From Hydractinia symbiolongicarpus (taxonomy: Eukaryota > Cnidaria > Hydrozoa > Anthoathecata > Hydractiniidae), in the NCBI RefSeq assembly GCF_029227915.1, contig NC_079878.1, forward strand, positions 22,779,501 through 22,843,500: a stretch of DNA of 64,000 nt. The letters are read 5' to 3'. The notes under the pieces are model-generated. The model did not search any database, was not told the DNA's origin, and saw only the letters and a list, made by a program, of their open reading frames with translations. Shown here piece after piece: positions 8,619 to 21,600 of this stretch; the first letter of the stretch is position 1, and each line of letters starts with the position of its first letter. The position numbers were made by a program, and so were the translations under genes.

Positions 8619-10960
8619 AGGACACCTTTCAAAGTAGAAATTTTATCAGAATCAATTTTTGAAATTCTTTCAAATCTGCACTTGTAATAGATGTTATGAT
8701 AGAATAAGTTACACTTTATAAATAAAAGATATAAGAATAAAATAAGAACAATTTTAAGCTGTGAAAAATAATAAGAACACCTCAAGGTTAAAGTCAAAAT
8801 TCATGGTTCTTATACAAACTGTATGTATCTTTCAAAGTATCTTGGGACACATTACTAAGTCCTCGCTGTAGCTACATGCTAAGCGTAAAGGTAAAAAAAT
8901 AATTTATGTTTAGGGCACCTAAAACACCATGTATGGTTATGAATGCAGTATACACAGATAAAATAGGCTTCTAGAACACAAAACACGGAGAAAATTGTTT
9001 CCATTCACCTTGCCACGTAGTGAATTTCGTACTCTTGTTTCCAGGGCTTTATAGCTAAAACATATCATCCATTATGACTTGCATTGCGCATGAGCCAAGG
9101 TGATAACGTTGTCGAAACTAGATTTAAATACAAGAGAAACAGACGCTAAAATTTTGTTTTCGATTTGAACGAAACAAAAAGTAAATATACTTGAAAAATT
9201 AAATAAAAACACATTTGAAATAAGACAAATTTACACCGCAGAATCGACGTCATTAAAAAATCAATATTTAGAAAGAAATAAGAAAACTAATATAAACAAA
9301 TCGATTCGTGTTGATTGAATTCAATTCACCAATTCACCAAGTTCAATGTTGCTTTGTTACTTCGATTTACTAACTAAACACAAGGCTATAGCTACTACAA
9401 AGGAGGGAGAGAAGAGGGTTTTCAGTACAGGAGGGGGGGGGGAGGGGGGGGGTGCAGGAGCGATTTTGCACCTACGAAAACCAATTGAAATGTGTACATA
9501 TGCCACTACTTTGTATTCTTTATAGCTATTGATAAAACCCAGGTTCTGTTTACAAATATTTCTCGTCGCTACACATGTTTGAAATAATATCATTCTTTAG
9601 AAACATGACCCCATGGCCCTTTACCGCTTTGTGGAGATATTATCTGCACCTGCAGAGAGAACAAACCATATTTTTATAAAACATATCTTGATCTATCTAT
9701 CTCTTATTAATATTTATTGTATGCCTGTCTATGCGATTTGTAGTAGTGATACAAAACACACGAAATAAGAAAAGCGAAATACCTTTATTGACTTTGTTGC
9801 GACTGGTTTTTAATAATTTTTCATTCCAGCACATCATAGCCCTGGGCGTAAACCAATTAGATTTAGCAAAAATTGTTTTTGTTTTTTTAAACCAATCACT
9901 CTCCACGTTTCTTAATCATCAAAATAAAGCACCTGCTTCAGTAACTCGGAAAGTACAATAGAAAATATAGTCTCTTTCCAGGTTTTGATTATAATACATC
10001 TTGTTGTAGTCGGAAACATAATTACGTTCTTCGTCTTCTGCGAAAGATAGATGTATAAAAGGATACGTGTACATGTGGCAATTTCTACGTTTTGATCAGT
10101 TGTTGAGTTGTATTAACGCGACATTAACTTCAATTATCCTTCATTCCCATGTATTAGCTTAGAACTATGAAAAGTCTACGTTGAGTGATAAGCTTCTTTT
10201 CATGTGAGAGACTATATTATATTTACAGGTAGTTAAAGGAATCATTGACAAATGAACAATTATTAAATGAAACGAAGCCGTAAAGTACTATAGACAACAC
10301 GTGTGTAAAGGCGAAAATCCACTTCGATCGCAAAGCATGCCGTACTTAGCGCTGCGTGTTCGTGCGTCGAAACATCACAATATCCACCGGGAATAGAAAT
10401 GCGCGCACAAACTCCAAATGGCGGCAATTCCAGCAAGCTCATTGGTCTTTGATGCGTGTGTCTTGAAGCGATGTATTATTGCTAGCTGTTTCTTGTTGTA
10501 TTACCTTTACGGTCTGCTGCAACACAATTTTAAATATCTTTTTTTGTGAATGTTAATGCAACTTGGGAGTTACTCCATTTACTGTAATTAGGACAAAAAC
10601 GTTTATTAAACGCTTATTGAACATTTTAATAATGGATAAAAATAATTATTTTGGAAATTTCACGAGAACTTATTCAGCACAACAAAATTACTGGGCGACT
10701 GTTTTGCTACCACGGAAGTGTCAGAATTTTTTTTTTTCGAAAAAGACAATACGTCTGAAAAGGTGCGCTGTTAAAATGTTGACACGACGTATTATCATAA
10801 TACGTACAAAGAGAGGATTTTATTCATTATTTACATTACTGAAGCAAAACATACAGTTGGTAGCTAGCGTTTACATAGCTGCAAACATGGCCGAAGAAAC
10901 GCTAATTTCACGTTCGTCGCCACGAATAATTAAAAAGTCTATTTCTACATTAAATTAAAG
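8619..10960. other. Intergenic, no gene recognised
   Basis: AT-rich DNA without a convincing gene. A G-homopolymer-rich patch lies at about 9428-9452. A locally CpG-richer stretch at about 10315-10450 includes aaatggcgg, a YY1-like word common at animal promoters, but no clear gene follows. The ORF at 10563-10958 has no recognisable composition or domain. Confidence 0.5.
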
Positions 10961-11671
10961 CCCGGGTCAAATCGATCAACATTCTCGATCAACATCCTCA
11001 GTCAACATTCTCGTAAACGTTTTGAGCAACATGTTGATACCATTTGCTATACCCTCGTCAACATTCTCCTCAACATTTTGAACAATTACATTCTACTGAA
11101 ACGTGGCCATTCATTCTCTTTTTTCATAATGGCGGAGTAGAAAGCTACAGCATGTTTATTGCTGGCATTTGTGATAGATGACGATGAAAAAAGAAATAAT
11201 TCAGCGTTCCATTTAAATTCAGCCATTTTCAAAATGAATATATCTCTACTAGTCGTTAGCCCGTGGAAAAGTCCACGGGGTCGCCCGTCCTTCAAATTAA
11301 CCCGTTGCAACAAAGTGGACAAAAACATATCGCATTTGGTATTGATGCGCATTTTAAAAATTTCGTGTTTCTGTTACGTAACACGGCTTTCCTGGACACA
11401 CAGACAGACAGACGACGGCTATTATTAAAGAGATTTTTTGATCTTATTTTCATGCAAGTCGAGTATGCACTCGAACAAAAACATTCGAATTCGTGCTGGA
11501 ACATTCGTATTTGCAATTAAATCAACATACAAAACTCATCAACAATGTTGATCAACATTTATAAAAAAGTTAATAAATGTTGATCAACATATTTAGAGGT
11601 TTTTTTCTTCGCCAACATGTTGATAACCATAGCAAATCGAGTCAACATGTTCGTCAACAAATGTTGACGGG
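10961..11671. mobile_element. Non-autonomous DNA element with TCAACAT arrays
   Basis: The left end starts cccgggtcaaatcgatcaac and the right end, read in reverse complement, starts cccgtcaacatttgttg. Both termini carry dense repeats of the word TCAACAT (left about 10961-11090; right about 11520-11671) in opposite orientation. They also share the internal word atttgctat. A 5-bp direct duplication TAAAG flanks the unit exactly (10956-10960 and 11672-11676). No coding capacity is seen. A Helitron-type insert at 11249-11433 lies in its middle, so the original element was about 526 bp. Superfamily not assigned. Confidence 0.7.
11249..11433 (-). mobile_element. Non-autonomous Helitron-like element, copy 1 (185 bp)
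   Basis: Read on the minus strand it begins A|TCTCTTTAATAATAGCCG, has a run of CTGT repeats, and ends with a short stem-loop (CCCCGTGGACTTTTCCACGGG) followed by CTAACGACTAG|T. TC start, terminal hairpin about ten bases before CTAG, and insertion between A and T are the standard marks of Helitrons. It is nested in the TCAACAT-array element. A longer-form sister lies at 54759-54941. Confidence 0.8.
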
Positions 11672-14600
11672 TAAAGTTGCACAAAAACTTGCGTCAATTT
11701 GCCCCGGCCTTAACGCCTTTTGAAATCATGAAACTTGGCACGAGTGACCAACATATTCATGTGAAACTTTATTATGAAACACGTTTGAAAAAGAAATGTG
11801 TAAGTTTCTACATTCTACAAATGTGTAGATGTGAGGCGGCAGTTCATGTGACTCTATACTTGTTCTTCCTTAACATAGGAATACTTCAATTCACAGTAGT
11901 TGTGAAGAACGAAGCATGCATATATATTTGTAATAATTCTGTCAGTTTCATATCCATTTTTTAGTTAAAATTAACTACCTAGCTTTCTAAGCACATTTAA
12001 CTGGATTCCTGGCGAACCCAGCATGTTGTTAAAAAACTTCCTCGTTAGTATTAAAGTCGTCAACCTCCTTCAAGCAATATAGAGCCATTGGTAACAAGGG
12101 TCTCCAATTAGGCAATTACTCTAAGGTCCCGAATAACCGCCCCTGCCCTGTTTTTTGAGGGAGGGGGGGGGATTTTTCGGACTCCCCCGATGTTTTTAGA
12201 ATCCCGTTTATTAATTTTTTACTTTTAGTGACAGTACAAACAACTTTAGCGAACAAGCAAACTTTATTTTTCGAATATTTTTGCAATCGAACATGCTAAT
12301 ACCTATTTTTGAATGTTTTTTTGAAAGTTTATTTCGAATGAATGCTTCAAATATTTTAATTTTTTGGAAATAAGGTTCGACCACCATTGTTTAGTTCGCC
12401 CTGGTGATTTTACACCCAATACAACTTCTTCTTTCCATGGTGTCTTCTTTGTTGAGCATTGATAGCTTTTTCTAATATAATTTCTGTTTTCGCAAGATCA
12501 TATTGGTGATCAGTTCGTAAATTTTAGCTTGGTGCAGGTTTTATAGCATCAGAATTACATACATCTGCATTGACACAATATACCGCAGAAAGTAGGCGCC
12601 ATATTTGTTACAGCGCAAAACATAAACAAAGTCACGTGACTCAATTTCAACACAACGTCTTCTTGCAGAAATTCGAAAACAGAAAAAGATAAAATATCGA
12701 AAAATGTCTGTGAGGTGAGGTAAGGATAAACTCTATTTATTTTTTTCTGAAAAACTAATTAACAAATAAACATTGTTGGTTTTTGTATCAGCAGCTGGAT
12801 AGTTAGCTTGGTAGAAAATGAGTGAAAAGTAACTACATATTTTGTATTTTTTTACTAGTATTGTAGCTAGCTAGCTAGCCGCAATACTAGTAAAAAAATT
12901 GTGTGTTCAAGCACCGATAGGTTTTCTTGTTCTTTTTGCTCTACCGCTTTGGAAGGCTAAACACCATTTGCGGTAAGAAAAAATATATTTGAATTGCAAC
13001 TTGAGCTTCCAGGCATACATTTGATGAAGTTAGATCCATTAAAAGGTCGCTGGCGAGGGTTAATGAGACGGAACAAAAGTCAACCCTAAACAATAAAAAC
13101 CTTGTTCAATGTTACATAATCTGATGATCGAAGCAAAAGGCCAACGTCTTTGAATTTCAACTGTGACATCAGTACTATGAAGTTATGCAAAATTTATGTA
13201 AAAATAATACAATCCTTTTTTGAAAGTCTTCAACCACCTCACTATTAAATAAGCATCATTTAAAAAATTTTGATTTTGCAATAAACGCCATCATTACCAG
13301 GACCCCTTGTTGGTTTTCATATCAGGGACAACGTCCAATTAAAAAGCGCAAAGGAAACCTGAGGATGACGTTTTGAATAATCGCGTCATTTCCAAGTGAG
13401 TTGCACAAAGACTAAACTTATTGTCTAGAATAGACTTTCTTTTTCATACTTATTTCAAGATGTTATATGATGAGTAGCCAACTCCCCGAATACCGAGTCA
13501 ACAACCACTGAACTTCGTAACTCAAGATACTTCGAATCTCAGCATGTCAGCATGACATTGATTGTGACTATGCTGGAAAATCTAGAATCTCATTGAAACG
13601 TTTTTATTGCCAAATTCTCAATACCAACATTTAAAATTACCATCTACACGCAGTTTGTTTTTTGTGAACACATCATATAAGAACATATGGCTTTAGAGGT
13701 CCTAAACTTGTACATGTAAGAAACATATAGGACTTAGTCAATACCAAGAGGTACTGAAATGTTCCTTAAAACTTTAAAACTGACAAAATTTGAAGGCTTC
13801 CTTTAAGTAAAGCGTTCATTTTAGAAAATAAAGCAACTACAATCTTTTAAACAGACATAATGAAGAACTTCGTCAAGGGCTAGTGTAATACTCTTCTATA
13901 AAATGCTGTTATATAGCTAACCAAGTGAGCTCAAAAAACAATAATTATTTTTGTACATTTTTTTTGGAAAAAATGTTTTTGATTTTTTTTATAAACGCAA
14001 GAAAAGCACTTTCTTCCTTCACATGTAACTTGATCATTTTTGCCCTTATTTTTTAGGTATCCAATTTGTTTTGTTCTGTGGGAATCAAGTTAGCACTTCT
14101 AGTATGCATTTAATTTGAAGCAATCGAAGTGGATTAATAAATGGTAAAAAGATACGATTTCTTTGACAGAAATGTTTTTACTAGAACTGGAATTGATTTA
14201 GCAAAAACCATAAATCTTGGGTATCATTGTTCTGTATATGCTGTATAAGTGTCCTGGGTTGCTGCACAATTTAGAAAATAAAATTCCAGGAGATTTTGCA
14301 GGTTTGCAGGTAAAAATAAAAAAAACAATTTTTCAGGAGATTCTAGATGGAACTTAAAATTTCAGGTGGCAACCCTGGTATTGGTAAGTGATAAGGAAAG
14401 CCATAAACTTGTTTAAATTGTTTTTTTGCTTCCCCACAGATTCTATTTTAACAAGGTTGATTTGTTGTCATGTTTTGTTTCCATAGTTCATTTGGAGAAA
14501 AGCCTAAAACTTTAATACCAATTAATATTGACAAAAACTGGACACCATTTTTTGGTCATTTTAATGATATATCCATGTTTTTAAGCTAATTTGTGTTTTA

Positions 14601-16469
14601 TAGGCCAGGCCAAAAATATGAGTAGCATTTTGTACTGCATTTTCCACTTTCTGTTACTGGTAAGCATCATCACGAGGTATTTGAGAACCATCAGACGCAT
14701 TCCTCTATCAGAGTTCCACGTCACCAATGACCTAATATAATCTAATTTAACTTAATTATCTGGATAAGAATCTTTTTTGCCAAAGAAAGGACAATATAAG
14801 CAACTACTGTTGATATCAAATGTATTTAAAGGAGAAATTACATTGGAATTTTATTCATCTGAAACACGATTTTGTTATATAAGAAACATTTTCTATGAAT
14901 ATTCAAGATGAAATTCGACAATAAGATAAAAATATCCAAACGTTTGCGTTTTTTTATTCTTTTTAAACTTATATAAACTTGTATCCTATCATTGATGCAA
15001 ATGTGAAGTATTTTTTTCAACAAAACCTTGCTGTCGGTCTGTCAGTTGAATTAGGTTGCATAAACAACAGCATCGTACCCAGTTTGCATTTTCAGATCTT
15101 TTAATCTTAACTACTTAGAGTATGTAAAGAATATATCAGCGTGTTTTTGCCCAAAAGTCAGGTATATTTATGTTGACACGAAAAAAACATTATTCTTGTA
15201 AAAAAAGCCTAAATTAGAAAGAAAATTGCTGAAATATCCCTATGTTTTGCGTCCGCCCTTTCAAGTTCAACAGAAACCAATTCATTCAAACTTGTTATTA
15301 TATATTACACAACTGATGCGATTACGAAGCATGATAGAAAAAAACTTGTTAATTAAGAGCTTTCCTTAATAAATTACATCCACAATTAACTTGTATCTCC
15401 TCTCTACTGTCATCTAATGGGAGCAATTACCAATACTAGAATAGGATTTGTAGTTTACATAATTAAGGCTTACGTAAGTGAATGAATCGAACTTGTTGGT
15501 CATCTTACAAGTAAGAGAGAAGAAAAGAATTAAAATAAATTTACCAATTTATTTTAAATTGTAAAAAATGCTACATGTCATTGTTGAAAACAACATCTTA
15601 ATATCATAGTTTTGCATAGCAAAAAAGGAAAATTAACAAAGAGAGGACAGTTGAATTATAAAATTTTTGCACAACTTAGACCTTGAAATGAAATTCAACA
15701 CAAGAGTAAAAAAAATTAGCTTATACAGAGAAATAAAAACTTGTTGTTTTCTAGAACAGAAGAACCACCGATAGTCAAATTCTTTTTACTGTGTATATAA
15801 AAATGTTTCAGAAAAGCTGGCTGGTAAACTTAAAATTTCTATCATAAATTCTTATTTTTTTTAAAATATAAACTAAAAAGAGAGAAATAAAATAATAAAT
15901 ATATAACTTTATCGCTTATTTTCGCATAAATTATCATAACTATATTACATGTATAAATTATTTAATTTTTTCTTCTTTTAATAATTGTAAATATTGTCAG
16001 CCGTCAATTACATGTTTTGGTATAAAGGCCAGCATGGGGGAGTGTAGGATCTTGTTAAAACGAGCAAAAAGTATTACAAATTTATCTTGCATTGTAATTT
16101 CCCCTGTCTGACCTCGTGGTTGGCCGATAGCAACTATTACGGTAACGAAAGAAGTTCAACGTTATTTGTTGTGTTGACATAATTAGTTCATTAGAATGAT
16201 TGATTCTCGACGACAACATGAAAAGCAATTATACGCAGGATGAAATTTCAATAAATGTTGAAATCTCGCTTCCGCACATCTCCGATCTCAGACCATAACG
16301 ATTCAATAACAACTTTTGTCATCTCGCCGACAATCTCAACTGCTTGTCTGTTACGCGTAATGGTTTACCCACGGTTTGGTTTATGTGATGGTGATTACCC
16401 TCGTCATGTGTATGATGGGGAATCTCCACTCACACTGATTACCTGGCTCACATGGGATGGTTGAACACT
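11672..16469. other. Intergenic DNA, no gene recognised
   Basis: No gene is supported here. Notable simple features are a G/C-rich patch at about 12132-12190 and a perfect 17-bp inverted repeat at 12847-12863 / 12882-12898 around a ctagctagctagc core. The end of the stretch must contain the 3' untranslated region of the SPSB gene (below 16470), but no clear polyadenylation signal could be fixed. Confidence 0.5.
12847..12898. repeat. 17-bp perfect inverted repeat (stem-loop)
   Basis: tttttttactagtattg at 12847-12863 is the exact reverse complement of 12882-12898. The 18-base loop is itself made of repeated ctag units. No coding or transposon context is visible. Confidence 0.75.
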
Positions 16470-18619
16470 TTACCATTTGTACACCAGGTATTGTCGAAGT
16501 TGGCGTGGAATATTAAAACTGTCTAACGTTTCTTGAGTGAGGTGTTCTTTGCCGACCGTCTGCCGTATTTTTAGACGACACAAGTCCATTAAGGGTAAAG
16601 GTTCAGCTAGAAAAAAAGAACGAAAACATTTAATTATAGGGTACATAAAAAATTTAGTTTATATCCGGGGGAACAGAAATGAATTAACATCGAGAGCTTA
16701 AATGCTTTGCATAGTATCCGGTTTATTGTGACGTGATTATACCGATCAAAAGAACTGATCTCAACAAAAAACAAAATGTTTGAACAAACAACTGAAGTAA
16801 ATTTCACTTTTCTGCGTTTCCGGAAAAATAAAACCAAAATTGCTTGTAACTTTATCCAGAAAAAAAAACATACACGGAGAAAATTTTAATATCGGACTTT
16901 AAATTTAACGACCGACGTTCTCGCGCTTTTCGTTGATATTCAAGCCAGCTGTTTCAGAAGAAGATTATTTCTGTTCGTCATACAAAAAAGTAAGGAAAAA
17001 AAAACATGGCGAGATTTAAGATGTTTTAATATCTATTGAAATGTGTTAATAGCCACGTGCTTAAAAAGGTGTCTTTTTGACAAAAGGTAAGGAGAGTAAA
17101 ACGCTTGCCGTCACAATAAAAAAATATTGAAAGCAGAACATGTTGCTTTTTCAAAAACACAAATAAAGACATTCAACTTTGAAAGTTTTCCCTCGCCAAA
17201 TTTACCCGCCAAAAGTTTTTTTTGAAAAACAAGCGCGCCATAAAACATGAATCCTGAATAACCAGTTTTAAACAAAGGTCTACTTAACAACTTAGGTTTG
17301 TGACGCACAGAAAAAAAAAATCACCAATTTTGATTTAATTTACGTGTGAATCTTCCGTTAGAAAGCGTCTACGTAATAAAAACGTCTATTGACTTTTTGA
17401 AAAACAGTATGACGTCATCAACATTAAATATACCGAGCTAGCACAGTAAACCGTATGAAAACGCAGGCAAAGCATCACCGGGTTTCCGAAAGACTATCAT
17501 ATCATATCAATTGTTATTAATCTAAACGTCGGACGCATGTTTTCTTGCCATCTCATTTGATTGAAAACAAGCACAAGAAAAACCCACGCGTTGTAAATTA
17601 ATAATTTATGAGTAACAATTTTGACGTCGTTGGATGATCATGGAGGAAAATGTCGAGGCGACAAAAAATGTAAACAAAAAACATGAGAGGCTATAACTCT
17701 GTTTTTATGAATCTAAAAACTTTTTTTTTAGGACACAAAATATTTAAAATGCGTTTTAATAATATGTTTATTTCAGATTGATTCAGATTCAGTTTCTTTC
17801 TGTTTGGTAAAAAAAAAGTAAAAAATAAAAATAGGAAATAAAGAAACAAAAAAAGGAAAATAGGGAATTTTTAAAAAAATACTTACGATCTAAGCTTCCA
17901 ATATAATTTAATTTTACTTCACAGTGTCCCCAAACAGCTGAAATTATAGGGTAAACAGTTTTTCCTTTTAGTCCAGTAAATGCAACCCCTAAATATTGCC
18001 CATCTACTTCATAACTTAGGTCGCCACGGTCCATGTCTAAAATACATCTGATTGTGTCAGGAACTATAAAACTAGCATCAGAACCTAAATTTTTGGGATA
18101 AGTCTGTGAAGATACAACTTTTTCATTGTGAAATAACTTATTTCGTCCTAAGTCCCATCCCCAACTTTCCGAATTTGCACCAACTAAACAGTGGTATCCA
18201 GCACAATGAAGTCCAGCTTTTTTCGTGGCAACACCAACAACAGCATGTGTACCCCGTTGGCGAGTTGACCAAGTAAAATCCCAAACATGAAGTCCTTTAG
18301 AAAAACCAACTTTTGCTCTTATACCATCTGTACTTTGAGCAACTGGGTGTCTATGAGAAATTCTACAATCATCTTCCTTTACATATACATTCATACTTCT
18401 ATCCTCATTGTTCCAGCCATGAGCTTCCTGTACAGTTCTAGATGCTGGTGGACGATCCAGTAATATTTCGAGTTTAGTTGGACGAGGAAAACAATTTTCA
18501 TTGTGATTTAATACATCTCTTTTTCCCACATGTTTACCAAGACGTCTTTTAATTTTTGTTTCTTTTCCGTTATTAAGAGTTTCAGTTGTTCTTTTTACAG
18601 AACTTATTCTGGAACCCAT
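16470..18619 (-). CDS. SPSB: SPRY domain-containing SOCS box protein (SPSB1/SPSB4 type)
   Basis: Two coding exons: 18619-17887 and 16606-16470 (stop TAA 16472-16470), giving 289 residues. The ATG at 18619 opens [15 protein letters not shown]. The B30.2/SPRY domain covers about residues 55-240 and shows family hallmarks ([65 protein letters not shown]). A clean donor GTAAGT follows GSLD at 17886-17881. The acceptor tttttttctag|ct at 16607 resumes in phase, giving [11 protein letters not shown] and a complete SOCS box: BC-box [13 protein letters not shown] and a Cul5-box-like [13 protein letters not shown] end. SPSB proteins recruit substrates, through the SPRY pocket, to an Elongin B/C-Cullin 5 ubiquitin ligase (Drosophila Gustavus family). 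The SPSB1/4 branch is likely; the exact paralogue cannot be decided. Intron 1280 bp. Confidence 0.93.
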
Positions 18620-21600
18620 TCTAATGTAGTCTCTGTTTATGCGAAAACTGTGTAGGCGCGTTATCGTGGCGAATTTCTATTACAAAATATATACTCTAAA
18701 GGCTTTTAACTGATAAGCCTTTTTTCTAACACATTTAAATTGACCAAGCAATAATACTCCAGTAATCAATTCGACAAGTAGTAAAAAAAATTCAAAATAT
18801 TACGACTGTATTTCTTTCTTTAAACTTTTTTCTTCACCGTGGCTTAATATTTTTCTTCTTGTTTATCACGACTATCGGCAGATCTTCTCTCAGTAACTTG
18901 CCTCATTGGTTTACAGTTTTATTCTGTGTGCAAGCTCACTGAACCATGTCTTCTTATATTCTCGTAAGTGAATCATAAAAGCGTCGTGAATAAAGTCGTC
19001 ATTAAGAAATCTGTAACAATAAGAACAATTCAAATATTCATAAATTTAAACAATAGAATTAAACGCATAATTAGACCGATTGTTTTCGTTGTCGTTATTA
19101 TATACATATTGTGAAACGACCGAGAACGATATGTCGGTAAAACGAGGCTTGCTTAACAAAAGAAAAAAATATAAAAACACGACACGACGAGAAAAAAGGC
19201 AATTGCATAACCGTTTCCATGGGAAACTTTAATTTAAATTTCTCAATGTGCGCGTTAAGACGGGGGTAAAATCGATAGTTGCTCTGGCATAAAATAACTA
19301 TTTGGAAGAAAATAACAATTCACAAGAGAATTAAAGTCTATATTTTTAACGTATTTAACGAGTGGTTTTTGTGGTAACAGCCTATTCTTTTCTATAAATT
19401 TAAGTGAATTTCAAAATTTTTAATCAGCCTTCAAGGTTTAAGCTTTTTGGGCAAAAGAACGAAAAAAAACTACTTGTTTTTTAACGATCCAAGCGAGATG
19501 TTTGTGGTAAAATAACTATTTATTTCTGTAAAAGTTTTGTTTGAATCCAATTTTTGTTCAATTTAGATTTTATAGATAACCTCAAAAGAATGGAAGCAAT
19601 ATACTTCTTTTTATTTTTCACAAGCCTTTCATTATTTATTTAAAAGGTAAATATATATTTCATTTAACGAAAAAATCCCCCTGTTCCGCGCAAATATATT
19701 CGCAAAAAAACACGCGTAAAATGCGCGGGAATTTTACTGAAGTTGCAGAAAAATTGCTGCTTCACGGTGGTTGCTTTTCGTATGGTGGTCAGATGATCAT
19801 GAAGGCAAAAGATGTTTCGGGTGGCTGATCATAGCAATTATTTGATCATATTTTCTTTCGAAGAGTAAACGGGGCGCGTTATTTGCCTGCTCAAAGAAAT
19901 CAACATGCGTGAATAAACTCTGATAATCATTTCTTAATGAAGAAGTTTAGCTTAAGAATCAAGTTTACATGGCATTGTGATTTTCTTCATGAGCGCATAG
20001 TAAAGAATTTGACAAATTGTTGTTTTGATCTTCATGTTTATTATTCATGATCAGAGAGATTCAAAAAGCATGCATTCGTTCTAAAGAAATGTTTTGAATT
20101 GATATTCTTTAAAGTGAAAACAGTAGATAGAGCAGTGTTATTCAAAGAGTATTTTGATGTATTACAGCTTTATCATTTAACGAAATAGTAATAATAATAT
20201 TACCCCCATTTCATTGAATACGCATTGGAACCTAGGTTTATTCAATCCCCCGGCTGAATGACATTAATTACTTAATTGTCTCACGTATATTTTGAAATAG
20301 TAATTACAAAATTTTGTAATGACAATAAAAAAAATTTACACATCCATATTTATTTTAGCGAAAATATAATTTACCAACAACAACTATTTTCAAATGATTT
20401 ATATATTAATTTTCCCAGTATATAATAAATAAAAAAGGGACAAAAGAAATTGAAAGTTTAAACGCATTGATTTTGTCTGTATACATATGGGGAAATATTT
20501 GGTGAAATGTCTTATTTTTAACTAGAGGCTGCAACACATGGAACTTGCTCATACAAACCGGTACAGCGCTGTACCATTCAATTGGTATAACAAAAAACTA
20601 ATAAAAATAATTGCCCCTTGGGACTATAAAGTGAAATTAATTTCAACACGATTGCAAATAAACCACACGTAATAATAATCGCGCAAAGCCGTTATCGCTA
20701 ATTTCGATTTCAATAAAATAATTTCAACACTTCCTTATATCTCCCAAAGGTAAACATATTAAAGCGTGCTTAACAAATAAGCGGAAATTATTATTTTTCT
20801 TTTTTTTCATTTATTTAATCACGTGGTATGAAGATGTATTATATCTAAATTTGTGTGAAATACCATTAAACACGCTGTCAGACACGGTGGAACAAAAAGA
20901 CATGTATAAGCAAATAAAAACAGACGCCATGTTGATTACAGAAATAATTTTTTTTTAAAATGTCTGTCGGCACACAGTGATTTTAGAAAATAAAATTTAT
21001 AGGCTTAAACTAAAGTCGAACGCAGAGGTCTTTCCCGACAAAGGGTATAAAAACACGTGGTCGTTTTAAAGAATTTTTCAAGGACCTGGCAGGAAAGTAT
21101 TTTTACAAACTGTCAAAAATCTTTTATTATACAAAAGGACGCACTTAGCAACATGTTAACACTTTTTGACACCAGAATATCAGGTCCCTAGGGAGAGAAA
21201 TAACACGCGGCAAGTAAGTGTAACACGTGTGCAACCAATCAGATCAACTTGTATCCAACCTCCTTCCCAGCACATTTTTATTTTATGATCAACTTGACTG
21301 CGCCTTGCTTCCGCATCCCCAAGATTTATTCCGTGATGGCAAAGCGCCAATGTTAGAAAAGGCAAGAACCCCTGGGGACGAGGAGGCCCGTGATGGTTCT
21401 GGGCGAATGACCTGGGAACGAAAATAACTTGATGAAAGTGATAGCTAGCGACAATTCTTCCATGAGTGTTTGTTATGTTTTTGTTCTGGTAAAATACCTC
21501 CAATTCTTAAGTACAAGTGGAAAATAAATTCTAAAAGTAGTCGAACAATTACCACTTTGTCTCCGGTCCCCTTTATCTTTTTAATCGAGATAGATCTAAA

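Noticed and set aside
9425-9455. Poly-G tracts as possible quadruplex regulatory site
   Set aside because: Homopolymeric G runs of this kind are common and prone to sequencing error; no gene start lies nearby.
10563-10958. 131-residue plus-strand ORF
   Set aside because: No recognisable domain, composition follows the AT-rich background, and it ends at the border of a transposable element.
16255-16464. Plus-strand ORF next to the SPSB last exon
   Set aside because: It lies in the antisense of the SPSB 3' region without features of a gene.
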